A DNA stretch of 64,000 nucleotides from Ligustrum vulgare. Lineage: Eukaryota > Streptophyta > Magnoliopsida > Lamiales > Oleaceae. The notes under the pieces are model-generated. The model searched no databases, was not told where the DNA came from, and saw nothing but the letters and a program-made list of their open reading frames with translations. Location of the stretch: assembly GCA_963555705.1 (NCBI GenBank), contig OY743181.1:26540513-26604512 (forward strand). Reading direction: 5' to 3'. The first letter of the stretch is position 1. Each line of letters starts with the position of its first letter. Of this stretch, positions 25,420-36,963 are shown piece by piece. The translations under genes and the position numbers were made by a program.

Positions 25420-25946
25420 TGTAAGGTTTCAGGTCATACATGCACAACGAAAATTAAAATACTCGAAACCATAGCTCAGATCAACCTTGCACTTAGATAT
25501 AATCTATGATAAAGAAACCTTTGATGAACGTCATGAATCTGAAATCTGAAATAGGAGGTACAATCTTGTTACCACCAGCTGTCTAATTGTCCATCCTTTA
25601 AAAGAAATCCACACAGCGAGTTAAATCTAGAACTGTATCAATCTCCAACTATTGGAATGAATTTTGGAGAATATTGATTTCTCTCTTTGCGCTAGCAAGA
25701 GAAAAACTTAGCACTAGAATTCTAGTAAAGATGCGACTCCCTTTTTTCTACAATAGTGTACTTATTTATCTGTCCACCTACAACCTTATGCGCTAGTCAC
25801 AATAGGGCTATTAATGGGCATTGATTAATTAATCATATTAATTAATCTAATTGTAAAATCCGGCCCAACTAATTGGTCTTGTAAAATCGCGTTGAATGGA
25901 CTTGTAGTTAAATGACCCATTTATCGTGATCCAATTAACTATAACA
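25420..25946 (-). repeat. 3' LTR of the nested LARD-like element
   Basis: 527 bp, reading TGTAAGGTTTC...CTATAACA on the plus strand. It pairs with the diverged copy starting at 30377. Confidence 0.85.
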
Positions 25947-26779
25947 ATCTCCCAAGAAAAACTGACTTGTATATAAATTGAATTAGTTAAGTGTCAAATT
26001 TAAGTGTGACTTCTTCTATGCCTTATCAAGATTCAGAATGTAAACTATTTATTATTTACCTGATTTCCATAGTATCCCATCTAAATTAACATATAACTAT
26101 TATTCTCAATGAAAGAGGAATTACTTCATGTCCAAACATGAAATGGAAGTGTCATTCTTTATAAGAACCGTAATTAAAAATTTGTCTAATTTCAAATAGA
26201 ATGAGAAGTCAGAGATAGGTGATAACTTCTTAAGTTGCTCAAGCAATATTTGCTTTATTACCTACAAATAGACATATCATCATTTTTTAGCAATTATTAT
26301 ACTTTTAGCCATTGTATATTATCACTATCTAACACTTGATTGGCTAAGTAGATTATTTAACCTTTATCAAATAGAAAACTGAAGTAGAAGATTCACAAAA
26401 CTTCTCATTTCTTCAATTCGATTAAGGAAGTCTTGCAATTGTTAATTTAATATCTTATTTTTAGCATGTTCGAGAAGAATATTCTCAATCATATCGTGTT
26501 TGAAATCAGTTCTCAAAGGACAACGCCAATTCAAGGATTTTTCAGTCCAATGAACTTGCTCAACATCAATTATACTATCCAAGTTCAAGTAATAACTCAA
26601 CTTTAAAATCATACAACAATCGTAATAATTAAAATAGAATCGTGTATTATCATGCAAAAAATCAATTTAATAAGGTCTTTAAATAAATCGATTGCTCCTA
26701 CTGTTTCACTGAAATTAATGATGCTCAACATTAATTTTGTTGAATTCTGTTAGATTCATAGTAGGTTAGGACCCCTTTT

Positions 26780-28700
26780 GTTCTATTAGAATCTTGAGTA
26801 ACTCAACAAGCCATAATAAAACATCTAGGTAGATACTCCTATCAATCACATCTCTATGCAACTCTTAGATCATCAGTAGATAACTCTTGGTCCCACACAT
26901 CTTATATATTAACTTGACCGTGGTTCCAAAACCTCATCTCCTCAAGTGACTCAATAAAAGATAGATTTTGATTAAATTCTACTCATTGTTCAGAAACATC
27001 TTATGTTTCGTGATAAGTGTGCTTTACACACTTATTTAGTTCATAAATTAGCATTTTAATTGATAATTGAGCGAATTTCTACTTATGAATTGTGTTTATC
27101 TTGTACAATTAGGTACAACCTCAATTGGAATGAAAATGGACAAGATCGAAGAGCAATTGAGCTAAAAGAAGAGCAAATTTCATGTCTAGAGACCTAATTG
27201 AAAGAAATCAAAAGTATGAGGACTAAATTCAATTTCTGATTTTATTATTTCTCATCTTAGGGCGTGTTTTGCTTTTTTTGGATGCATTTTTGGGGATATT
27301 TTAGGTCAAATTTTTGGACTATAAATACCCCCACTTCTCATAACACCTGAGGACTCCATCTTCCTCTTTAAAACCCTAGCCTCTTTCTCTTCTTTCTTTT
27401 CTTCTTCTTTTGTTTTTCTTTCTTTGTTTTAAGTAGTTTTATTTTAGTTTCAGTCGTTAGTTTTTTATTTCAATCTTCTAGCATCCATTGGAGCAAAGAA
27501 GCAAGGAATAATGTGGAAATACAAAGCAAAGTTGAAATAATTTTGGAGCAAAAATCAAGGGAAGTGGTTTATTTCATTATCTTGTATTTTAATCTTTGAT
27601 TTTTTATACTTTGTGATGTATTTCTATATACCTTATCTTTTGTGGAATATTTATATAATGGGCTAGTTGTTTTATGTTGGGATAATTGATGTAGCTTAAC
27701 TTAGTTTAAGTAATTTTAATGTTTGTTTATTAATTTTGAGCTTATTTCATGTGTGTTTGTTATTGAGATTATTACATGTATTTGATTGATCACCAAATAT
27801 ATGTTTTGTGAGGTGTATGATAATCGAGAGATATTGTGCATTTTAGACCAAATAACAAAATTCTTAGGTTCTTGTTAAGAATAGAGATATACCTTAAACC
27901 TTAAATGATCCATTGAATTATTTTCATAAAGAGTTAATGCAATTGATTGGGTTTTAATCTAAAAAGAGATATAGTAGGTTAAACAAATTGATTAGGGTTA
28001 ATTTCACTAAAGATAGGTAATTAGCTAAACTTGAAAAATCGAGTCTAACATTGTAAATGAGTAATTTAATAATTTGCATGTGTTAAAAAACTACTTAAGT
28101 AAGAGTTAAGTGAAATCATGAATACCAACTATTTTATCTTTTATTTTCCTTATTTTAATTTAGTTTAAAATTAGTTTCTTTAATTTAGAATATTTCAAAA
28201 AAATTCATCTTTTAATTGTGTGTTTAATTTGTTAATACTAAATTAATTAGAGTGTAATTGAGCAAATATTCCTCTTGGGATCGACAAATTGGACTCGAAA
28301 AATCCACTTTATTACCTGTACACCACTTGTGTGCTTGAGGTACACTATTTTAGCGAACATTTCATAGTGATAAACACACCTTCCCACTAGCAGACTTGAG
28401 TGACTCAACAAGTTGACATCGGGGTTGAATTCTAGTTTATTAACTATAACAATGGAAGGCACTTTGTATTAACCAATTAATACGAATTTAATAAAATGCT
28501 TTCAAAAATTATATCCTTTTTATTTATTCAATAAAAGATGTGATTTTGGTTAAGTCTGACACATTGTTCAAATGTATCTGATACTTCATAATGAGAAAAA
28601 TATATACTAGCGAGTAGCCTTGAGTGATTCAACAAGCTGACATTGATAGCAAACTCTGATTTTTCATTATAACAATGGAAAGCATATGACTTAATAAAAT
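26780..28700 (+). repeat. Three diverged repeats, one split by a solo LTR
   Basis: The phrase CTTGAGTRACTCAACAAG recurs near 26793, 28393 and 28620. The second and third copies also share an upstream part (ATTTTGRTTAA...CATTGTTCA; 26965-26990 and 28540-28570) and a downstream part (ATAACAATGGAA). The second copy is cut in two by the LTR at 27011-28359. Internal to the LARD-like element; function unknown. Confidence 0.7.
27011..28359 (+). mobile_element. Solo LTR, 1,349 bp (Gypsy-type)
   Basis: Starts TGATAAGTGTG and ends AGCGAACA. Target TTTCG (27006-27010) / TTTCA (28360-28364) has one mismatch. A related empty site at about 28585 (CTTCATAATGAG) supports the junction. Contains a TATA box (ACTATAAATACC near 27320) and a pyrimidine-rich leader, so plus orientation. 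No primer site or polypurine tract flanks it. Confidence 0.8.
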
Positions 28701-28899
28701 TTTAAGTGAGATGTTTGGTCTCAACATTCCTATGTATATTAACTAACATCAACCATGAAATTAATCATACATATAATATTACTGGAAGATTATGGACGGT
28801 TTTTACCTAGTATTCTTGAGCCATAAAGAAGATTAGTTGATCAATTCCTAGGGAACATTGTATTTGACCATTGAATGCTAAATGCAATAATTTCCATCT

Positions 28900-29880
28900 G
28901 CTGCTGTAACTTGTATTCTATACAAGTTGTCTTCTTGTGGTCAACTACAATATGTATACTTTACTAGTTGGCACACAGGCCTGTATCAAATAGACGCGTA
29001 GGCCCATATCTAAAAACTAAAGCTTGCAGACCCAAATAAATTAAATAACAGCCATGCATGCCCAGTTAAATAATAAAAAGGCTCGTAGACCTAACCAATA
29101 AAGCAGAATAAATCAACCATTAATCCGACCAATCACATGGGTCGAGTCCATAACCATCCACTAAATACACTACATCATATAAATGTACTATAATATAATA
29201 TCTAATAGTAAATAAAAAAATTTTAAGTTTCTAGCAATCTTGGTCTTCTAAACTAATTTAAATAAAACGGATCGAAACAATAATTAATTAATTAACTTAA
29301 TTAGCGGGTCTATTTAATTGAAATCATATTTCAATTAAATATAAAATTAGAGTCCAACTCTAATTCCAATTGAGGGAAAATTGAATTAAAATCTTAATCT
29401 AGGATTTAATTAATAATCAATTAATTGAATTAACCAATTATTAAATTTAATTTAATTAAAATAAAATTTTAATTAAATACCAAATTAGAGTCCATACTCT
29501 AATTCTAGTATTAGGTAAAATTGAATTAACATTTTAATTTAGGATAATACTCCTAAATAAAATAAAATCCAATTTAGGATCAAAGTTATGAATTTAGTTA
29601 AAATCCAATTTTAACATTAATTTTAAAAATCATGATTTTTATAATAAAATTTTGAATTGGGTCATAATCAAATTTTGGTTAAAGTTTTAAATTGGTCAAA
29701 CCCTTTTAAAATCAAATTTTAAACCCTTTTGTAAAAATTGCAATTTGACCCCCACATTCAAAATTATAAGCAGGCCCTTCCAATTTTAAAAATTACGTGA
29801 CATGCCTTAATTGCAACTTGATTCTTTTTTAGAAATTACAGATAGGGGCTCACAGTTTTAGAAATTGCGTAGACATCCCC
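28900..29880 (-). other. AT-rich internal region of the LARD-like element
   Basis: No ORF. Contains a tandem duplication of about 125 bp (29341-29465 and 29480-29580; shared phrases AAATTAGAGTCCA and AAAATTGAATTAA) and many TTAATTAA-like runs. Confidence 0.6.
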
Positions 29881-29889
29881 ATCCCCAAA

Positions 29890-30362
29890 TCATACTCTAA
29901 CCAACTAAAACCCTAGAATATCGCCATGGTTGGGCGGCGCTTGCAACCCTGGCACCGCCTCTCCCACTCGCGGCGAGAACCCTCCGCCATCTGTAGCCAG
30001 ACTCTACTTCTATAGCAGCAGCGCCATTCGCTGCATCTATACCCCGCGACAGCAGTGCCACACATTGCTGCGTACCCAGCAATCATCGTCGTCGTGAGTT
30101 CCCTTGCAACTGCAGTGCCGCAAATTACTGTGTAGCAGTGCCGACTACGCACTGCTGTATGCATCCGCCACCTCCGATGGCTTTGCGCCGCCTTTTTTCA
30201 TTCCGTTTTTCGATTCAATTTTCAACCCAAAAATCAAATTTCTTTCCTAAATCAAATTTAGAACAAGAAAATCAAATTTCCCAAAAGCTAGTTAGTAAGA
30301 AATTACTTCAATCATATTAAATTCGTCAAAGAATTATACAAGTTCTAACAAGTAACAAGATA
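29890..30362 (-). other. GC-rich leader downstream of the primer site
   Basis: On the minus strand, between the primer site (30375-30363) and the AT-rich body. Much more GC-rich than its surroundings (29930-30180), with short direct repeats (GCAGTGCCGCA/GCAGTGCCACA/GCAGTGCCGAC) and a CTAGGGTTTTAG box at 29915-29904. Small ORFs here overlap in several frames and are probably not genes. Confidence 0.5.
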
Positions 30363-30376
30363 GGCTCTGATACCAC

Positions 30377-31579
30377 TGTAAGGTTTCTGGTCATAACTGT
30401 ACAACGAAAATTAAATGACTCGAAACCATAGGCCAGATTAACCTTGCAGGTAGATAGAATTTGTGATAAAGATAATACATTTGATGAATGCCATAAATCT
30501 AAAATCTGAAATAAAAAGTAAAATCTTGTCACCGTCAGCTATCCAATTGTCCAGCATCTAACAGAAATCTACACAGCGAGTTGAATCTGAAACTCCATCA
30601 ATCTCCAACTATTGGAATGAATTTTGGAGAATATTGATTTATCTCTTTGTCCTAGCAAGAGAAAAACTCAGTGCTAGAATTCTAGTAAAAATGCAACTCT
30701 CACTTTTTTCTACAATAGTTTACTTATTTATACGTCCACCTACAACCCTAACCCTAGTCACAATAGGGCTATTAACGGGTCTTTATTAATTAATTAATAA
30801 AAGTCCAACCCAACTAATTGGGCTTGTACATTAATTCTAGGGAATATTTCACTGGTACTGTAAAAAAAATGAAATTGAAGAATACACTCCAATGAAATTC
30901 AACTGAAAAATACATTCCTCAGCTTCTTCTCTCCCAACCTCTGCGTCACGTCTTCTTCCATGGTCCACCTGTGCGCCGCTTCTTCCTCAATAGCATACAT
31001 GTGCGTCGCCGTCGCTGCCACTTCTTCCCAATCCAGCACCTGTCCGTTCTGTCCAGAGCCATCCTCTTCTGTGTGCTGGTGGCGGCGTTGTGGTGGTGTC
31101 TGTGATGTTCATTTTTTATTCAACATGAGCTGGTGTTGGTGGCGTTGTGGTGGTGTTGGTGATGATTTCGCAACCGATGATGAGTTCGGTCTTAGTGTTC
31201 CGAGGCGGAGTCTTAGCTGGTACTCGGTAGTGATGGTTCTTGATGGTGTGGATGGGCTTGTAGAGGGTATAAAAGACGATGACGAAGGTGAATTTATCGG
31301 TTTCTCAGCTGATGGAGATGGCGGTGATCTTCCAGGAAGGTGAAGGTGATGGAAAGTAGTGTACCTGAGTATTGGTGTGTGTATGGTATCATAAAATAAG
31401 TGTAAAGTTTCAAGACATGATACTACAATTTCTTCTAAAGTATCATTAAAATTTGACGAACTTTCATAGTATGATACCAAAATTTTGAAAGTATTTTTCA
31501 GTGATTTTTGAAAATGAAGTAAGTTTCAATTATGATACCAAATGTTGAGTATTTTTGTAAACACTCCTTAATTCTAACA
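30377..31579 (-). repeat. 5' LTR of the LARD-like element (interrupted)
   Basis: Matches 25420-25946 with many substitutions. The last bases (TTAATTCTAACA) are separated from the rest by a 728-bp Mutator-like insertion. The start TGTAAGGTTTC abuts the primer site. Confidence 0.8.
30840..31567. mobile_element. Mutator-like element, 728 bp (possible Pack-MULE)
   Basis: Flanked by the perfect 9-bp target TTAATTCTA (30831-30839, 31568-31576), the Mutator signature. Termini GGGAATATTTCACTGGTAC and (reverse complement of the right end) GGAGTGTTTACAAAAATAC are weakly inverted. The interior (30960-31340) is unusually GC-rich for this window and holds a 127-aa open frame without recognised domains. 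The right third carries ATGATACCA-type repeats. No transposase. Confidence 0.75.
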
Positions 31580-32540
31580 AACTTCCCATTTAGGAAGAAG
31601 TGTCTGATTTGTCAATTATTGAAAGTACATCTTCCAAAGAAAAAGTCATTGACAAATCTATTGAACAATCTAAGAAAACCTTTTTTTAGAAGCTACTAAG
31701 AAGCCAACAGTTGCAACAAAAGAACTACCAGAACAAGAGAAGACCATGAAGAAACTACATACATACTTGTAGTATGTAGAGTACGTAAACAAGAGAACAA
31801 AAGAAGGAGACTGGCTAAGAACAATTAGCCAAAAAAAAATAAAATAACAAAGCAATTATGCTATCAAGAGCAGTACCAAGACCAGTTAGAGGACTGTTCG
31901 ACCAAGGACTTATTCAGTGCATATACCCTAGTGTAGATATGAAGGAAATATCACTATTACCTAACCCCATTAAAACAATGGTTAAGACCTACTTTGGTAT
32001 AACCAAAGTGGAAAAGATCTATGTCAAATTTATTCAGTCATCCCAAAATTTATTGAAAAGGTCTATCTAAAGACAGAAAATATTATAAAACTTGGAGTGA
32101 CTAGCAAGACTATCCTTGCAAAACTAGTGATTAAACCATTTGACAAAGATGAACAAATTAAAGCTATTCCAGGGGAAAAAAAAAAAAGAGAAAAAGGGCT
32201 TTGGGATTCAGAGTCATGTACACAGAACTTAGAGATATCCCTATAAAAACTAATGTTTAGGTATACGAATATAATGACGATAAATTATTGATCTACAGCA
32301 TTGGAAGAGTTAAACAAGTTAATGATCTATTATGGAGATTAAAAGAATATGTTTTGAATATACTCATCAATAATTTGTACCTAAGCAGAGAAGCATATGG
32401 CCACCTACATCAATTAATGGAAGTAGAGACAGGTCACAATTGTGAAAGCTGTGGGGACCAACTCAACTACAATGAAGACGCGGCTTATCATGTCATATAT
32501 AAATTATTCAAAGCATGGGGGTCTAGACTCATGTGAAAAC
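31580..32540 (+). pseudogene. Caulimovirid downstream ORF, transactivator-like (broken)
   Basis: Follows the RT-RNase H segment once the LTR element is removed. Open stretches at 31858-32070 and 32288-32536 are separated by stops and an A-run (32170-32190). The last stretch has a C-x2-C...H cluster (CESCGDQLNYNEDAAYH), a C-terminal zinc-finger-like arrangement. Position and this cluster suggest the transactivator/viroplasmin-type ORF, but sequence similarity was not testable here. Confidence 0.5.
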
Positions 32541-32639
32541 TTAGAAAAGAAACAGAAATTATTGTAACCTTATATTTGCTTTATCAACTTTAAATAAAAG
32601 CCATACATGTAAAAGTTAGGGAATGTTATCATGTCCCTA

Positions 32640-32730
32640 AACTTATCTTTTTATCATCTATAAAATGAGGATCATCTCCTCATTGTAAGACATTTGAAAA
32701 TCATATTGATTTTCATTAATAAAGATCTAT
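32640..32730 (+). promoter_or_regulatory. Pregenomic-RNA-type promoter and poly(A) signal
   Basis: TATAAAA at 32659-32665 is followed by ATGAGGATCATCTCCTCAT (32664-32682), a 7-bp stem hairpin. AATAAA lies at 32718-32723. A TATA box just after the last ORF with a poly(A) signal about 55 bp further on is the layout of caulimovirid terminally redundant transcripts. Confidence 0.6.
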
Positions 32731-33289
32731 ATTCTCTCCATTTATCTTTATTTTCATTCTTAGTTCAAATTTCCTTTCATCAAATCAATTCACTAACAAC
32801 TAACAGAAAGTATGAGCAACTAAACTCCACCCAGATATATATATATGAAGTCGTTAAATAGTTACTAATACACTATTTATGTATTAGTCCATTAGTTTAT
32901 TCTTTATAAAACTTTTGTTAAAAGAATACATCCAGAGGTAGGAAGTGAAACTGGATTATTTTGAACATCTTTGAAGTGTTTGTTTAAATGTTAAACAAAA
33001 AGTTTGGAGTAAGTTTTTCAAGCATCCATTAATGTGTGAGTCTTTCGAGTAGCAACGATCTCCTATGGAGAAGTGTCTAATACTTAGATAAATAATTGAA
33101 GAGAATTTAGTCAAAAATCTTTTAAAATTAGATTTACAAAGAAGCGTAATGAACCCATAGATATAAAGAAGTATTGATAATTATTTATGGTGGATTATAT
33201 ATCGTCTTTTTCAATGATTTTGAATCTTGTTATCAAAATAATATTGTTTAAATCATCATCTTGTTTAGGATATTGCTTACATGTTTTTA

Positions 33290-33770
33290 CATATGTTGAC
33301 AATCTATTTTTATTGTGGCTGAATTAATTATTGAAAGAGAAATTGAGATTATTAGAAGAAGATTAGAAGAAATAATTTTTATAATTAGAAATAATAGAAG
33401 AAATAAGAAGTCTTCAACAAATAACATGCTTATTAAACTCCAGAGTTCAGAATTTAAGAAATAGAATTAATATTTCTAATTAACTATTTAGTTTCATGAT
33501 TTATAAATTCAATACCTCCATTGATTAGTTTGTTTCCAATGATCCTTGACAAATTTAAAGATCTAAATAGAGAAACAAATATACAATTAGAATACGTAAG
33601 AAAGATTTAGGAAGACATTATAAATTATTAGATTCAGCAATTATAAATTATACAGATACAAATATTACAGTACTTAAAAGAATTATCATAGATAGAGATA
33701 AATTGATTAGAGATTTTGAAGAAAAATTGAAGAATTTAATATAATTATAGCAAAAAATACTTTAAAATAT
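33290..33770 (+). pseudogene. Second caulimovirid 5' coiled-coil fragment
   Basis: Broken Lys/Arg/Glu/Ile-rich frames (for example around 33300-33400 and 33600-33745) of the same character as 20270-20760. They lie downstream of the promoter-like region as expected if a second genome copy, or the circular junction, was integrated. Confidence 0.45.
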
Positions 33771-34029
33771 AACATGAGATTTTACACATTTTATTGTAAT
33801 ACAAAATATATCTTAAACTTTTATCTTACGATTAAAAAGCTAAAGATTTATAACTAAAAGGAAAAAAAAGTAATTATATATTCAAGAAAATTTTCTTTTA
33901 GTGTGTTAGTAGGTTGTTAGTACAACTTGTTAGTATGTATAGAAGCACGACCCTATATGAAATGGGAAATTTACTTTATGGCACCTTTAATGTCCCTCAA
34001 CAAATCCTTCCATTTTTTGCTTTGAAATA

Positions 34030-34200
34030 GACTTCTCCATGAGGAATTCATTAACGTCGACTGCTCTACAAGGATGGTCCCAAATTGAACCTGGTCGGAT
34101 TATTAAGAATGAAAGCCCAGGGGATCTTTTGTACTACTTGGATGGTGCTCATAGACTTGAGAGCATAAATATCTCTCTTAAAAATGGTTCTGTCTTTCTA
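34030..34200 (+). pseudogene. Folylpolyglutamate synthase-like gene fragment
   Basis: The frame from 34039 contains ALQGWSQI...GDLLYYLDGAH..ESI, matching the C-terminal-domain signature of plant folylpolyglutamate synthases (LQGRAQ...DL.FYLDGAHSPESM). The Arg of LQGR and the Ser-Pro after DGAH are altered. No neighbouring exons were recognised, so it is a captured or relic fragment. Confidence 0.5.
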
Positions 34201-34229
34201 TCAAAGAAGAATATAAACCTTTAGATTAT

Positions 34230-34690
34230 ATGGCTCATAATGAATCAACCTCTTTTTCGGCGGCATGTTTTGGTCTTTGGAGAAGAAAGACGAAAAAGTT
34301 GAATGGAGAGGAAGAAACTTGAGGACGAGGTCATCCCTAAATCCGTGTAAAATGCTCGAGATTTTGTAAAATCGAGATGTGAGATTTATGGGCTTTTGAT
34401 TTTATGGATGACTTGATGATTTGAAAGAAATGGTGAATATGGAAGATTTCTAGGGACAAAAATAGCGAAATAGAGTTAGGTTTTTAAAGGGGAAGAAACT
34501 AACCCTTTTCAAAAACTAGATTACATGAATATGTGTGGTTGATCTCAATTTCTAATAGAATGGGAGGAAGGAGATTCAGGTCAAACGCATGAACAAAAGG
34601 TAGGTCGGCCTCGTATAAGCCTGGTCAGTCGCATGAACTAAACAAAAAAATAGAACTTTGAACAGATTTCTGACATGTTTCTTAACCACA
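34230..34690. other. Unassigned DNA left of the Copia element
   Basis: No gene. Some GGTCGGCC/GGTCAGTCGC phrases near 34600-34640 recall the GTCGACC motifs of the LTR-like region at 40270-40370, so part of a degraded 3' LTR may be present. Confidence 0.3.
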
Positions 34691-34724
34691 TATTTCACAT
34701 TCATCATTGATTCATAAACCCCTT

Positions 34725-35316
34725 CTAATATATGAAAATATCAAGAGGTTTTATTAGGATTTCGGCTAATTGATTTTCCATATTAAAAAACTCTAAATTG
34801 ATATGACCTTTTTGAATATAATCTTTAAGAAAGTGAAGTCGAATTTCAATATGTTTGGTGTGAGAGTATAAAATGGGATTTTTAGACGAATTTATTGCAC
34901 TAGTATTATCACACATAATAAGAACATTTTTGAAAGTTAAATGAAAATCATTAAGAGTTTGTTTCATCATAACACTTGAGCACAACAACTAGTAGTTGAG
35001 ATATATTCGGTTTTGACGGTGGACAATACAATAACATTTTGTTTCTTACTAAACCATGACACAAGTGCAAAGCCTAGAAAGAGACAAGTTCTGCTAGTAC
35101 TTTTACAATCAATTATGTAATCGGCTCAATCATAATCCAAGCAACTAAGCAAGTCAATGTGAGTGCATTTTGGATAGTACCACTAAGATATTTAAAGATA
35201 CATTTAGAGGCACTAAGAAAATATTCCTTAGGATTAGATTGGAAACAAGCACATAAAGATGCAGTAAACATGATATCTGGTCTACTTGCTCTAAGATAAC
35301 TAAGTGATCCGATCAT
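34725..35316 (-). pseudogene. Copia RT C-terminus and RNase H
   Basis: 35316-35113 has IGSLSYLRASRPDIMF (the GSLxYLxxTRPDI signature). 34988-34725 has CDNTSAINSSKNP and HTKHIEIRLHFLKD, the Copia RNase H signature. The two stretches are in different frames. Confidence 0.85.
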
Positions 35317-35358
35317 ACCTCTATATTTCGTTATTACTCTAGTACTAGTACATTGATC

Positions 35359-35709
35359 TTATTTATCCAACTTGATCGATGAACTCATTAGTTTGTTCAT
35401 AGGCTTTAATTCTTCCATCTCGAACTTTTTGAGCACGTCCAATATGTATTTGGTTTGACTAATAAAGATTCCTTCATTAGCTTGTTTAATTTGAAGTCCG
35501 AGGAATTTGAGTTCTCCCGTCATGTTTATTTCGAATTCTTTACTCATAGAATTTGAGAATTCTTCACAAAGGGAAATGTTAGTAGCACCAAATATAATAT
35601 CATCAACATAAATTTGAACTATAATAATATCATTCCTTTTGGTTTGAATAAAAAGTTTAGTGTTCGCCTTTCCTATTGAAAAGTCACTTGAAAGGAGAAA
35701 TTTGCTCAT
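35359..35709 (-). pseudogene. Copia reverse transcriptase core
   Basis: Contains the catalytic IYVDDIIFGAT and the following EFEINMTGELKFLGLQI, diagnostic of Copia RT. The upstream RT fingers (35720-36100) are broken by stops. Confidence 0.9.
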
Positions 35710-36891
35710 TCTTTCATACCAAGTTTAGGGAACTTGTTTTAAACCATAGAAAGCTTTTCAAAGTTTGAACACATTTTTCGGAAATTAGTGGTTTTTAAAA
35801 TTGGGAGGTTGCTTGACGTACACTTCTTCTTGAATAAAACCATTTGAGAAGGTACTTCTGACATCCATTTGATATAGAGTGAATTCTTTATGTCAAGCAA
35901 AAGTGAACATACAAATAGATTCTAATCTACCAATCGGTAAAAATGTTTCTTCAGAGTCTATTATTTCTTCTTGATTGTAACATTAGACCACTAATCTAGC
36001 CTTGTTACGCAAAGTTAGACCCTTTTTATCTCGTTTATTTTGAGAAATCCATTTTGTTCCAATAACAGCTTGATCATTTGGTTTAGAAACTGAATCACTA
36101 ACATGATTCCTTTCAAGTTGATTTAGAATCTTGCATTGCTAGAATCCAAAATTTATCAAAATCGGCTTTTTTAAAATTCTTTGGATCGATTTGAGAGATG
36201 AAGGAGAAATTATTTTGAAAATTTCTACTAGAGTTTTCAATACTTAGCCTTTTGATGGATCCCCAATAATAAATTTTTTGGGATGAGAAGATGCGAACCT
36301 CCATTCTTTAGGTAGAGGTACCTCGTTTTGCTCGCTCGAAGATTCCATTAGATTTGGTTTACCACTAGTTTCTTCTTCATGTGGACTTTCTTCATTGATT
36401 GTGTATTTCTTGTGTGGATCTTGGATCTTCATTTGTTCATGGAGAGCTTCCAAATCTAATCATTGTCCATACATTTATCTTGATCAAGAGGATTAGTTTC
36501 ATAAAAAATAACATACATTGATTCTTCAACTATTAAAGTTCTTTTATTGAAAATACAATAAGTCTCACTGATAGATGAATAACTAAGAAATAGTCCAATA
36601 TCGGATTTTTAGTCATTTTTTTTCCAAATTAACTTTTGTATTTAAAACAAAATATTTACTACCAAAAACTTTAAAATAACCGATAACAGGAATCCTATTT
36701 TTCCAAAGTTCATATGGATTTTTGTTTTCTTCTTGCTAACAGAAACACGGTTAATCAGGAAGCAGTATTAATGACTTTGACCCAAAAATATTTTGGTAAT
36801 TTTTTTTCATCGAGCATGGTTCGAGACCTTTCTTTGAATGTACGATTCTTCCATTCTATTGCACGTTTTGTTGAGGAGTTCAAGGAGCCAA

Positions 36892-36893
<2 letters not shown>

Positions 36894-36960
<67 letters not shown>
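36894..36960. repeat. (AT)n microsatellite inside the Copia integrase
   Basis: About 33 AT units interrupt the integrase coding sequence of the minus-strand Copia relic, shifting or filling the frame. Confidence 0.97.

Positions 36961-36963
<3 letters not shown>

Larger units (their letters stand above)
25420..31579 (-). mobile_element. Coding-free LTR retrotransposon (LARD-like) nested in the caulimovirid
   Basis: Flanked by the identical target AACTT (25415-25419, 31580-31584). Left LTR (3' LTR) 25420-25946; right LTR (5' LTR) 30377-31579, interrupted by a Mutator-like element. Minus orientation is shown by the primer site TGGTATCAGAGCC (30375-30363) and the polypurine tract TCTTGGGAGAT (25957-25947). 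No gag or pol is visible in the internal region. The internal DNA holds a GC-rich leader, an AT-rich stretch, host-like triple repeats and a solo LTR. The primer site and polypurine style suggest a Copia-dependent non-autonomous element. Confidence 0.85.

Noticed and set aside
29897..30164. Overlapping Ala/Arg/Gly-rich ORFs on the minus strand
   Set aside because: Several frames are open at once because of GC richness; they lie in a retroelement leader.
30960..31343. 127-aa ORF as a real gene
   Set aside because: No recognised domain, no promoter, lies wholly inside a 728-bp Mutator-like element; kept only as possible captured sequence.
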